This document shows, in pieces, positions 1-9,669 of a stretch of DNA of 64,000 bases. The notes under the pieces are model-generated. The model searched no databases and was not told where the DNA came from. It was given only the letters and a program-made list of their open reading frames with translations. A program made the position numbers and the translations under genes. Source of the stretch: Canna indica (taxonomy: Eukaryota; Streptophyta; Magnoliopsida; Zingiberales; Cannaceae); the NCBI GenBank assembly GCA_034359265.1, contig CP136893.1:48619501-48683500 (forward strand), written 5' to 3'. Each line of letters opens with the position of its first letter. Position 1 is the first letter of the stretch.

Positions 1-2773
1 GAAAATGAATCCATGCCATTTAGTGAAGTGGAATTTGATAAATGATACTTGGTTTTTCACTTCACTATTTAGGTTGATAGCTTGCATGTAGATTTAGTTT
101 CATTGTCTACTTAAGAAGTATACTTGCAAGTTATGAATATTTTAGGAAGGTTAATTAGAATGAAAAGGATTAGTTTGGCTAAATTTTTATGAATAAGGTA
201 TAACTTCTATAAATTCAAAATCTTAGTGTTATACCTCAATGCTTATGCTTAAAGTATGTCTCTTTACTCATGATGGTAATTACATGTAAAATTCTTTGAT
301 TTCTCATGAGTAGGTAAAACTTTAGTACTTAGACAAAATTCTTTGAATGAAACTTGCTCTAGGTAAATATCTATTATTAGAGACCTTCTTGTAAGTCCAA
401 ACTAGTTAAACATGTTTAGAGATCTTACTCTTTAAACATTTCACATTTTAAGATCTCTTTGATTCATTTTGATAACATGTTAATTATTTAAAATGAATCT
501 TTACTATCTAGCATAGGTTAAGGTTTTAAATGAAACATTGCCTTGAACCTTGTGCTATTTAGTAAGTTAGCTTGCTAGTAGTCATATTATTTCATTATGA
601 TACTAATGAAGTCTACTTGCAAGTTAAGAATTGGAAAACTATGCTATCTAAAAGAAAATGAAAAAGGAAATGAAAAAGTTGGGCAAATTTCCAAGAAAAA
701 GGTATGAATTTGATTTTGCAAAAATCTTAATATAATACTTAAATATGTATGCTTTAATGATGTCTCTATATACTCATGATTGATTATGCATGATAAACAT
801 TTGAATTTTCATGAGTAGAAAAAATCTTGATAACTTAGCTCATTTCATGATATCTTGATATTTATGAAATTGAACCAAGTTAAAATTATTTTTTAGAGAC
901 TTCATTTTAAGTTAAAAATGAAATGAACATGTTCAGATACACATATCACATGAGTCTAGGTATTTAAAATTGAAAATTAATGTTTAGATGAACAATGTGA
1001 TAACTACATCACTTTAAGGGACTTAAGCTTGAAAAAGTTTGACCCAAGTCAACAAATCGACTTGGACACTTGATTTTAAGTCAAAACTTCATAAACATGT
1101 TTATGAATAGGTATGTCATGTTTCCAAGCACTTAGAATGGAAAATTCATATGAATATTGATAAAATGACATAGAGGTGGTTTCATGAAAACCTCTTTTGA
1201 ACCTAGTTGACCCAAGTCAACAAGTTGGCTTAAAGGTCTCATTTTCAATCCATATTTGGGGAACATGTTTAGATTTACTCATTTTAGGTATTCATAGGTT
1301 CAATGTTGAAAAATCATGAGTAAATGTTAAGAATGAAACTTAGCAAGTTTCATAAAAACTAGTTTAGTTTTGAATGAAACAATGCTAGGTTGATATCTTG
1401 ACTTAAGGACATAATTTTTATTCCAAACTGGATATATACTCTTTACATGACCATCATGTGGTGTCATGAAAGTTTGAATGAAAATTGAATAAATTTTTAG
1501 AATAACTAAAAATTACAAAAATACCATTTCAACTTACATTTGGTATAATTTTAGTTATTTCTAAAGAAATGTAGAAAAATCATTTTTAGATGATTCTTGA
1601 AACTACACATTCACTAAAAAATCTAGTTTTATCAATAAAAATTTCAAAAAGTTTCATCAAGAATCTAATTTATAATGGAATTTTGAAGTTGGATTTTAAA
1701 AAATGCAAAGTATCCTTCTTAAAATATCAATCTTTCCGATACTTTGATCTTTCTTCAAAATCTTCAAATGAAAACTCATATATACCATTTAGATTCCATT
1801 TCTAATATCATTCACACAAATTCTTGAGTAAAATAATTTCTAGGAATGATTTTGATATCTTGAATGATACCTAGAAATATCTAGTGTTTTCATTAAAATC
1901 AATATAGAATGAAAAATGGTCTTTGAAAATTCTTTTGAGTTCAAACTTTATTCATGTATTTCAAATGACCATTCAATATTTGGTATCAAAAATCTTCATC
2001 CAAAAATTGGTACCAAATTTTTCATTGAAAATATGGTTTTGTATAAACTTAAAAGTTTGATTTTTGAAAACTTGAAGTAGAGGTTGACCGAAGTCAACAA
2101 AATTACTTAAAAATTTCATCTTAAACCCAAACTTGATTCATAAACTTACATTATCTCATGTTTGATGTCTAGATGCCTAAATATGAGAAAACATGAGTAG
2201 ATAGCAAAACTTGAGACTTAGCATTTTCATGCTTTATGCTATTTCAAATGAAAATGTGCTAAGTTCATATTTGGATCAAATGATTTCATTTTTATTTCAA
2301 ACTTCTCAAACATGCTTTAAATGATTAGATCTTGTTTCTTTTGAAAGTTTGAATGAAATCATAAATGTTATATGAGAACATACATGATTTAATTTTGAAT
2401 TCAAATACTTAGTATTTGAACATATCATGTATGAATTTTGTGTCATATCAAATTATTTGTTTTCCATCCCTTGGTTGAGATTTCCATATTTCATGAAAAA
2501 TATTCCTTAGAGTCTCAACCTCATGTATGTGTTGTTTTTCATCCCTTTGATTTGGTTACCTTTCTTGTCCTTTTTTTATTGATGTCAAAAGGGGGAGAAA
2601 AGTATAGGTAAAGGGGAGGAAAATTTAGAAAATCCATGCATATAAATAAGGGGAGTTTAATTATATAGATATGCATGTTGATAGGGGGAGAAATCCCTAA
2701 GTTGATATCCTTATGTGCTTTAATGATTATATATTTTCTTAAGGATGTTTGTCATCATCAAAAAGGGGAAGAT
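1..2773 (+). mobile_element. Sirevirus (Ty1/copia) 3' non-coding internal region, truncated at window start
   Basis: This 2.8-kb AT-rich stretch has no credible coding frame. It is assigned by its right end: purine-rich tracts precede an LTR that starts TGTTGGC at 2774, and the same tract-plus-TGATGTCAAAAGGGGGAG pattern flanks the copia element at 42.2 kb (reverse strand). Sireviruses are known to carry a long untranslated region between pol and the 3' LTR. The stretch looks built from diverged repeats: ACTTGCAAGT recurs near 123 and 609, CTCATGAGTAG-like phrases near 304 and 812, and TTGACC(C/G)AAGTCAA three times. Pol would lie left of the window. The 71-codon frame at 1590-1805 has no recognisable features. 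Confidence 0.7.
2580..2773 (+). promoter_or_regulatory. multiple polypurine tracts before the Sirevirus 3' LTR
   Basis: Three purine runs are visible: AAAAGGGGGAGAAAAG near 2587, AGGGGGAGAAA near 2683, and AAAAAGGGGAAGAT at 2760-2773, which abuts the LTR start TGTTGGC. The last is positioned to prime plus-strand DNA synthesis. Extra upstream tracts are a known trait of Sireviruses. Function is inferred from position and composition. Confidence 0.65.
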
Positions 2774-3172
2774 TGTTGGCTTTAGGTTTTCAACCTTAGC
2801 CTTAATCTCGGTTTTGATGGTTTTGATGATAACAAACATGAGACTAATGATTTCATTTAGAATATCTTTTAGGTTCCATATCAATTAGCGTTCGATGTCC
2901 TAGATCGGAAAAATCGGAGAAATAAGAAATCGGAAGGACATTGATCGTCGCGCTCAGGTTCGTCACAGAAGTTTCTCGAAGATTGATGGCACCAAAGATG
3001 CGTTGGACGAGCTCAAAGATCACATGGAAAGCTCTCCAAGATGATGCTCGTTGAAAGCCGGAACTCGAAAATGAAGCGCGAAAGAAATCGGCTAAAAAAT
3101 ACAACTCAGCCTAAGTTCGATCGATCGAATAGGGTAAAGTAATTGGCACCAGCCATTTCGATCGACTGGTCC
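2774..3172 (+). mobile_element. truncated Sirevirus-type LTR
   Basis: It begins TGTTGGCTTTAGGTTTTC directly after the polypurine tract. It aligns by eye with the solo LTR starting at 3466, sharing the phrases GATGATAACAAAC and GGTTCCATATCA and a GATCGATCG-rich stretch near 3120. It stops near 3172, where reversed gypsy gag sequence begins, so most of an expected 1.6-kb LTR is missing. The 83-codon reverse frame here is a shadow. Confidence 0.65.
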
Positions 3173-3465
3173 TGGCCTCGGCCTCGGCGCTCTGTGGAGT
3201 TGTTGCCACTACCGCTCTATGCTGCATTAAAGGCCTCCATCAATCTAGAATCACTAGAAAGAAAACATCATAATTAGATAATTTAATTCACCCTATGTTT
3301 TTAAGTAAACTTAACCACAAGTCACGCCGAGGTGCAGACTTAGCCTATTGATCTCATAACACAACCCTACCATATACTGACATGCTAGCAATGCCGTATA
3401 CGGTAAACAAACTCTAGGTCGTAGTCAGATCGAACCACATACTCTGATACCACATTGTTGGCCTA
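3173..3465 (-). mobile_element. TK-A gypsy leader: start of gag, 5' untranslated region and primer-binding site
   Basis: Read on the minus strand this is a degraded primer-binding site (GTATCAGAG-like, 3445-3460), then a leader matching those at 9047-9190 and 34965-35183, then the first codons of gag from an ATG near 3240. The gag start matches the starts near 34967 and 18640. It is cut off after about 20 codons. Its own LTR resumes at 5068 because a copia LTR inserted exactly between the primer site and the LTR. Confidence 0.65.
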
Positions 3466-5062
3466 AGGTTTTCAACCATGGTCTTAATCTAGGTTTTGAT
3501 GATAACAAACAAGGAACTAATGTTTCATTGAGAAATTCTTTCAGGTTCCATATCAGTTAGCGCACAACCTCCTCGATCGGAAATATAGGAGAAATCGAAA
3601 AATAAGAAGGACGTTGGTCGACATGCTCAGATTCGTTCGGAATATATAGTCTAGGTTTAGGGTGCCTAGTTTATGTTTTAAATCCTCATGATGATGCATA
3701 AGAACCCAAAAATCAAACCCGAACCACAAAACATGAAAAACCGGCAAATTAGAAAATGACCCTGGAATTCACTAAGCCTAGAGAGCTCCTTGGAGGGCTA
3801 TATGACGTAGACATTTTCTTGACACAAAAAATGCCGGTAATTATTCCTTAGGTAAAAACTTGATAATGATGTATTTTTAAGAAATTTTTGGAAGCCTATA
3901 GCCTACCCATATTTGACACGGAAGATTAGAAAATTTCTATTTTTCAAAAATTTGTACTAGACCTCAAAAGTTAGATTTTGATTCTTAAGGATTTTGATTT
4001 TTTAGATATTTTTATTGAATCTAAATGGGGGTTAATCCTTATATAACATTTATGTTATAAAATATTATATAAGTAGACTTAGCGAAGACCGAACCCAAAA
4101 AATGAGCAGAAAATAGCAAACTCGCAAATATTTCCAGTTTCGATCGATCGGTCGGTCGACTGAATGGCGCCTTAAATGGGCAGAAGCCATTCGGTCACTC
4201 GGTGGCTGCTCGGTTGGTCGACCAACGATCGACTAACCTGCGACCGGACGACTAAAATGACTAGTTTTCTAGCCGTTAGTTGGTTGTTTCATGCCAACTC
4301 CTCAAGGGTTATAAATAGAAGCCTTAGCAAGCCTTCCACCCTTCATCTAACATACATTGAGCCATATTTTGATGATCCTTGAGCCTTCATTGAGCCAATC
4401 TTGTGAAAACCCTAGCTTGAACCTTTCATCTCTTTGATTGAGCCTTACTTCATTGCTTCACCATCAAAGGCATCAAGAGGAAGCTAGGAAACTTTGTTTG
4501 GAGCTAACTATAAGTTGTTTGATTTATTGCTCCATTAAGTTGTGTATTTTCTTGTTTATTTCATTGTATTTAAGCTTGTGAAGACCTAGAGTGTAGGTCT
4601 TGAAATTGGGTGGTAGCCTTGGTGTTTGAGGTTTAAATCCACCGGTGTAAATGTAGTTTGCTAGGATTAGTTGAGTTGTCCTTAGGTTGAGGTGGGAGAG
4701 TGATCTCGGTAGGATGACAGGATACTTCCGGGTGTGGAAGTGCCTTCGGTTTGAGAGCGGGGACTTTTCGGTTTAAAGTTCTCATTGTAAGGAAACTAAT
4801 TAATCTAGTTAAACTAGTTTGGAAATCCTAAGAGGGGTGCTTAGGTAGTGGAGTAGGCATTAGAGCCGAACCACTATAAATCATTGTGTTAGCATTGATA
4901 TTTTGTTTGTGTTAATTGCTTTATCATTAATCGCTTCCGCATTTAGTCATTCAATTGTGAATTGCCTAAGTAGTTTAAGAAAATGTTTATAACGGAATTT
5001 AGGCAAATAGATTTAGTTAACACACTATTCACCCCTCCTCTAGTGTGGCCATTTCACCAACA
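3466..5062 (+). mobile_element. solo copia (Sirevirus-like) LTR
   Basis: The 1597-bp unit runs from TGTTGGCCTAAGG to ...TTTCACCAACA. It is flanked by CACAT (3461-3465) and AACAT (5063-5067), a 5-bp target duplication with one later change. The target is the primer-site/LTR boundary of a reversed TK-A element. The left end matches the truncated LTR at 2774. There is no internal region, so this is a solo LTR, the usual product of LTR-LTR recombination. It contains TATAAATAGAAG near 4309, a plausible promoter. The 60-68-codon frames inside show no domain. Confidence 0.75.
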
Positions 5063-5067
5063 AACAT

Positions 5068-5565
5068 TGTCACGCCCCAACTCAGGGTCACGTGACCGGC
5101 CAGGGTATACGTGCCTATACTCCGCAGCTTATCCCATGCACATGCCAACTCATAATAAAACATAGCGGAAAGAATAACAGATTTTATTATGATCGAGAAA
5201 ATAAAATAGATTCCATTTAAGAAGTAAAGCTTTTAGCAAAGTGTTTAAAGTGCGAAAATAAATAAATCAAAGTTCAACATTTTGCATTAACAAATGAAAT
5301 CTGAATGAAAGACATGAATGTCCCCAAGGGACTACAGTTCCAAAATACTAAATACAAGTGCATGATAAATCTACCAAAGACTCGACTACGACCTATAACT
5401 AGGACTGCTATGAGATCAATGTGGCTCCTCTGCCCTCCAGCCGCGCCAAGTGCTCCAGCCCATGTCAGGCTCAACAAAAAAATAGAAATAAACAACAGGT
5501 GAGTTGAAAAGAACTTAGTGAGCAGTTCTACCAACCCCCACCATAAAAATTAACCACAGAGATAA
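5068..5565 (-). mobile_element. TK-A LTR, terminal fragment (reverse)
   Basis: It begins TGTCACGCCCCAACTCAGGG and continues through the palindrome GGTCACGTGACC, like the other reversed TK-A LTRs at 18809, 26950, 48246 and 62691. It holds the shared hairpin region (GTGAGTT...GAACTTAGTGAG, near 5500) and is interrupted at 5566 by a CACTA end. It is the 5' LTR of the element whose leader lies at 3173-3465. Confidence 0.75.
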
Positions 5566-6317
5566 CACTACTAGAATATTGGTTATCAGCCATGGGGCTC
5601 ACTGATGGCCACCTCGGCTGTCAGAAGAATCCACGGTTCTCCGACGGCCGCACAAGCCATGGCTGATATAACACCATCAGCCACGACTCTCATACGGCTA
5701 CCTCCGGCTGTCGCTCATATCTGATGGTGCGCACAGCGCGCGAAATAAAAAACCTTATCAGCCACGACTAAGATAGGGCTATTGGAGTCATCAGTGATAT
5801 TATTTAGTAATTAGCAACGGCTAGAGGGGCCGTGAGTGATAAAGTGATGGCACACACTCGGCGTAAAAATAAAAAAAATCACCGACGGTTCAGAGAGGGC
5901 CGTTTTGGCCGTCGGTGATATAGTAAATAAAGATCTACGGTTTACCGATGGCTGCCGAACCGTCGGTGAAGAAGGTTTTTATTTGCGTTCGTGCCCAACC
6001 CCTCTTCTTCTCCTGCTTTCTTTCTGCGGTCGAACCCTCACCACCTCCATTTCCGTCTGACTTCGTCACCTCTCACTGCCTTTGAGTTAGCTCGAACCCT
6101 CGAACCCCGACGCCACCATCACCGTCCGTCGGTTAGCTGCTCGACGCCCGATGCCCAACGCCTGCTCTGTGTGCTTCTCTACTTGATCGCCGCTGTCGGC
6201 CACTATTTCTTCGCTCGCCGATGCCTCCTCGCCATTCAGGTAATTCTTCTTCCACCCTTCGACCGGCAGTGGTCGAAACCCTATGTTTAGGCCACTGTCG
6301 GCCGGTTGTAGTGTAGG
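5566..6317. mobile_element. CACTA transposon, single-end fragment
   Basis: It starts CACTACTAGAATATTGG, the terminal motif of plant CACTA transposons, and continues with short inverted motifs typical of subterminal regions. One is a perfect 11-bp stem, ATCACCGACGG (5878-5888) against CCGTCGGTGAT (5909-5919). No matching TTCTAGTAGTG end or 3-bp duplication exists before the TK-A LTR start at 6318, so the other end is lost. A 99-codon plus frame at 5991-6290, followed by CAG|GTAATT, could be a first exon of the lost transposon, but nothing in it is recognisable. It differs in sequence from the CACTA at 49.4 kb. Confidence 0.65.
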
Positions 6318-6606
6318 TGTAATATCCTAGATATTATTATTTAATTTTGTTGTTGTTTATGATTGTAAGCCTAACGGGCTAGTTCGAGGTCAAGCCGAGT
6401 CGACTCATGGTCCGGTGCAAGCTTGAGAGCTCGGGTAAGTTAAATTATGATTTATAATAATATAGTTTGATTTAATTAAATTATGTTGCACATGGGTGTG
6501 CGTGTTATTGATGCTTGTATTTAGCATGGGGTTAGTTTGGGTTAGCGGGTTGTGGATCCAGGTTGATGTGAGTTCAGGTTAGGATGTGTGTTGGAGGCAA
6601 TAGGAG

Positions 6607-6624
6607 GGGATTATAAAATCCCCC
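6607..6624 (+). promoter_or_regulatory. TATA box of the TK-A LTR inside an inverted repeat
   Basis: GGGGATTATAAAATCCCC has the TATA motif (6612-6619) at the centre of 7-bp arms GGGGATT/AATCCCC. The same arrangement occurs at 26100-26117 and 32763-32780. It probably drives the genomic transcript of the retrotransposon from about 30 bp downstream; the start site is inferred. Confidence 0.6.
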
Positions 6625-8032
6625 CCTAGGGCTAGGCGGCTCCCTTTGGAGCCACACCAGCCGAGTGGAGAGAGGAGCCGAGCCAACCATGAAGAAGAGA
6701 GGAGTTGCCCAGCCAAGCCGAGCCGCCCCTCTCCCCTTTTCCCTCTCTTGGAGCCGCAGCCTCCAAGGAGCCGCAGCCTCCAAGGAGCCGAGTCACCCCT
6801 ATCCTCTCCCTCTTTCACCCCTCTCTTGACCAAGCCGCCGGCTTGGATTGGAGCCGTCACCCACCTCCCCCCCCCCCCTTTCCCTTGTTCTTGGAGCCGG
6901 GTGTTTGTGGTTGGATTCGGAGGCCGCCGATCAAGGGTTTTTCTATTTTCCCTCTTCCTAAATCATGTGAGTGGATTTCCCCTTTTCTTGGTTTTCTTGT
7001 GTTCTTGAGCCGTTCTTGAAATCAAGGTATTTTTGTGAGCTTATTCCGTCGACTCTCAAAATTCTTGCCATTTTCTTTTGTTGCCATGCAAGAGGAGGCC
7101 TGAAACCCCCCCCATGGGGCTCGGCAACCCTAGGATGTTCCTAGGGGTGCTCGGCCAAGGAGGGGATTGGGTTGCCCTCAAAGTGTTCGACGAAATGCCT
7201 AAGAGAAATCCTTGATGTTTTCTTTACGATCTAGGCTTTGGATTAATTCCCTTAATTAAATTTCTTTGATGTCAATGCATGATTTGTATCTAGATATGTA
7301 AATTTCAGCTTATGAATCTATGTTTGCATGTGGAAAGATTAATCTTGATGCCATGTATGGATTCTTGATTTAAAGCTTGAGTCTTAATCTTGAGATGATA
7401 TAGATGCATGCTAGATCTTGCTTAGAAATTATGAATTAATTTTTGTATGATGGACTTGATGTTATAAATCTGTGGTGATGGAAATTTAGGATTTATTTGT
7501 TGAGATTTTTGGGTTAATTACCTTAACATGCTGAAAACACAACTTGCTGAAATTTCATGCTGATTTTGTAATCTCTGTTGTGATGCTTATGGTTTACTGA
7601 ATATAATTGTGTCCTATCAATTTAATCAGAAAACATAGTCTAGATCCATAGGACACACATTGGAAGTTAGATTCGACTTGGTTGCACCAATTTTGGGCTC
7701 AACAGTAAACTGAGAAAAAACCCTAAAACAAATGGAAATTTTAATTGTATAATTAAAATTCAAGGGGTAGCATAATCTGTTAAGAAACAACAATTAAATT
7801 ATGTGTGTGAAATAAAACCTCATGAGTTTTTGATATTACGGGTCTGGGAGTTGCGATCGGGCATTGAGTGTTGCAGCGTTTCCCAATAAAGAAACCCATA
7901 AGACACTGTAGGAGGCACTTGACTTAGGTCTTGTTAGCGTCATATCTTTATGAATGACGGAGAGGCTCAGATAGGAGTCGGATTACGGGCTTAGCCCGAA
8001 AGGTTGGATGGTTAATTCCAAATCTGTGTTAA

Positions 8033-8372
8033 GGAACAAGTTCGGATGAGCGAATCCCGATTGTTCCTATGTTTCTTGTGGAACAAGTTTGGATGGGTAA
8101 ATCCTGATTGTTCCCAAGTTACTATATTTTAAGGAATAATTTCGGATGGGCAAATCCCGATTATTCCTACGCTATCTTTAAGGAACAAGCTCGGATGGAC
8201 GAATCCCGATTGTTCCTGCGTTTCTCGTGGAGCAAGTTCGGAAGGGCAAATCCTGATTGCTCTCGAGTATCATTTAAGGAATAAGTTTGGATGGGTGAAT
8301 CTCGATTATTCCTGCGCTTTATCTAGGGCTTCTATTATAGGATAAGCTCGGATGGGCCAATCCTGATTATCC
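8033..8372 (+). repeat. tandem hairpin array in the TK-A LTR
   Basis: Seven units of about 35 bp are spaced 46-73 bp apart: 8033-8067, 8080-8114, 8133-8167, 8182-8216, 8229-8263, 8278-8312 and 8340-8372. Each begins and ends with complementary arms around a TTCGGATGGGCAAATCCCGA-like core, itself partly self-complementary. Outer arms differ but stay paired: GGAACAA/TTGTTCC in units 1, 2 and 4, GGAATAA/TTATTCC in 3 and 6, GGAGCAA/TTGCTCT in 5, GGATAA/TTATCC in 7. Equivalent arrays lie at 27600-27890, 34220-34450 and 48898-49360. The array falls between the candidate donor and acceptor of the LTR intron. Confidence 0.8.
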
Positions 8373-9046
8373 TCATAACCCTTGAGTGTGATGTGTGCCT
8401 TAGGGCACGAGTAGACTGAGACTTGTTGTATTTCACTTCTCAGTGAAATGGTTTGCCTTTGGGCATGTGATGACCAGTTGGCATGTTAGTTAGTTATACC
8501 ACTTGATGATTTAGCCCTGTATGAGTAGGGGAATTTTATTCTTTCTCTCTATGGTTGATTTTTATGGTGGGGGTTGGTAAAACCGTTCACTGAGTTCTTT
8601 TGAGCTCACCCGTTGTTTCTTTCTATTTTTTTTGGAGAGCCTGACCAGTGAGGTAGGCCGGAGCACTTGATGCGGCTGGAGGGCAGAGGAGTCGCATTGA
8701 TCTCATAGCAGTCCTAGTTAGGGGTCATAGTCGAGTCTTTGGTAGTTGCACTTGATTTTTTTGGTATTTTGAAACTGTAGTCCCTTGGGGACATTTATGT
8801 CTTGTCTTCAGGTTTCATTTGTTAAGAACAAACTGTTGAACTTTGATTTATTTATTTGCGCACTTTGAATACTTTGTTAAAAGACTTTACTTCTCAAATG
8901 AAAATATGTTTTGTTTTCTCGTTCATAATGAAAAGTTCTATTCTTTCGCTATGTTTATTTATAAGTTGGCATGTGCATGAGTTAGGCTGCAAGGTATAGG
9001 CACGTATACCCTGGCCAGTCACGTGACCCTGAGTTGGGGCATGACA

Positions 9047-9190
9047 ATGTAGTATCAAAGCATGTGGTTCGGTCTAACTATGACCTAGAGTCTGTTTATC
9101 GCATAGGGCATTGCTAGCGTGTCAGTATACGATAGGGATTGTGTTATGAGATCAATGGGCTAAGTCTGCACCTCAGCGCGACATATGGTT
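9047..9190 (+). mobile_element. TK-A primer-binding site and leader, truncated
   Basis: Three bases after the LTR, TAGTATCAAAGCATG (9050-9064) resembles the initiator-methionine-tRNA primer site TGGTATCAGAGC. The leader GGTTCGGTCTAACTATGACC then matches the reverse complement of 35020-35165. Similarity is lost near 9190, before gag. Confidence 0.75.
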
Positions 9191-9669
9191 AGTTTATTTT
9201 AAGATTCAAGGGTGAATCATTTCATTTATGGGAAAATACCTAAATATTGCCTGTACTTTGGAAATTTTCTCAATTGTGACCCGTAGTTTACTGTCTCAAT
9301 TATGTACACGTACTAAGACATTTGTTTCAATTATGGCCTGCCATTTAATTTCTGTTGGACGCTCCGGAGAACATAGCATTGAATGCCTTAATATTTTTTT
9401 AAAAATATTGGCTCTTGGCATCTTTATTCGAATGTAATATTCTTAATATATGTGGAGCATGTTGTGGTAGTTGTATTTTTCCATCCATATAACATAAAGA
9501 AAACTTTGGTCATATGGAGTTCTTTGTTTTTGCCAACCTTTCTTCAGACCACATTAAAGCTTGACATTCTTTACATTCAAAAACTTGTTGGCCAATATTC
9601 CATACATATGTTCATGTATATAAAAATTAATTTAAGCAATATACTTAAAAGATATAAGTAAGAAATAAA
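9191..9669. other. AT-rich spacer, nothing recognised
   Basis: I see no domain or RNA gene. Two 69-codon plus frames (9228-9437, 9452-9661) have no recognisable sequence. The phrases CTCAATTGTGACCCG and CAATTATGGCCTGCC suggest a degraded short repeat. This is the left flank of the exon-like island. Confidence 0.4.

Larger units (their letters stand above)
6318..9046 (+). mobile_element. TK-A gypsy LTR (forward)
   Basis: A 2.73-kb LTR from TGTAATATCCTAGATATT to ...GAGTTGGGGCATGACA, followed by a primer-binding site, so it is a 5' LTR. In order it holds a TATA box (6612), a CT- and GGAGCCG-rich segment, a donor-like GTGAGT (6967), a long AT-rich stretch, the hairpin array (8033-8372), a conserved hairpin (8590-8607), an acceptor-like site (about 8637), and a terminal part with a near-palindromic AGTCACGTGACC. 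The internal region behind it is cut after about 145 bp. Overlapping frames of 69-120 codons at 6574-7019 lie in the proline/serine-rich segment and are probably chance. Confidence 0.85.

Noticed and set aside
6301..6317. TAGTG near 6307-6311 as the right end of the 5566 CACTA
   Set aside because: The neighbouring bases do not complement CACTACTAGAA, and the flanking triplets (TAA and TAG) do not match.
6574..7019. Pro/Ser/Leu-rich frames of 69-120 codons in both directions
   Set aside because: They lie in the CT/GGAGCCG-rich LTR leader; equivalent segments at 26.1, 32.9, 37.1 and 57.9 kb have different, non-matching frames, so no protein is conserved.
8033..8372. CRISPR-like spaced repeat
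   Set aside because: Units are short hairpins with irregular spacing inside a eukaryotic LTR, and the spacers are not unique; no CRISPR context.
9050..9064. tRNA gene at the tRNA-like motif
   Set aside because: Only the 12-15 bases of a primer-binding site are present; no cloverleaf around it. The same applies at 19603 and 35168.
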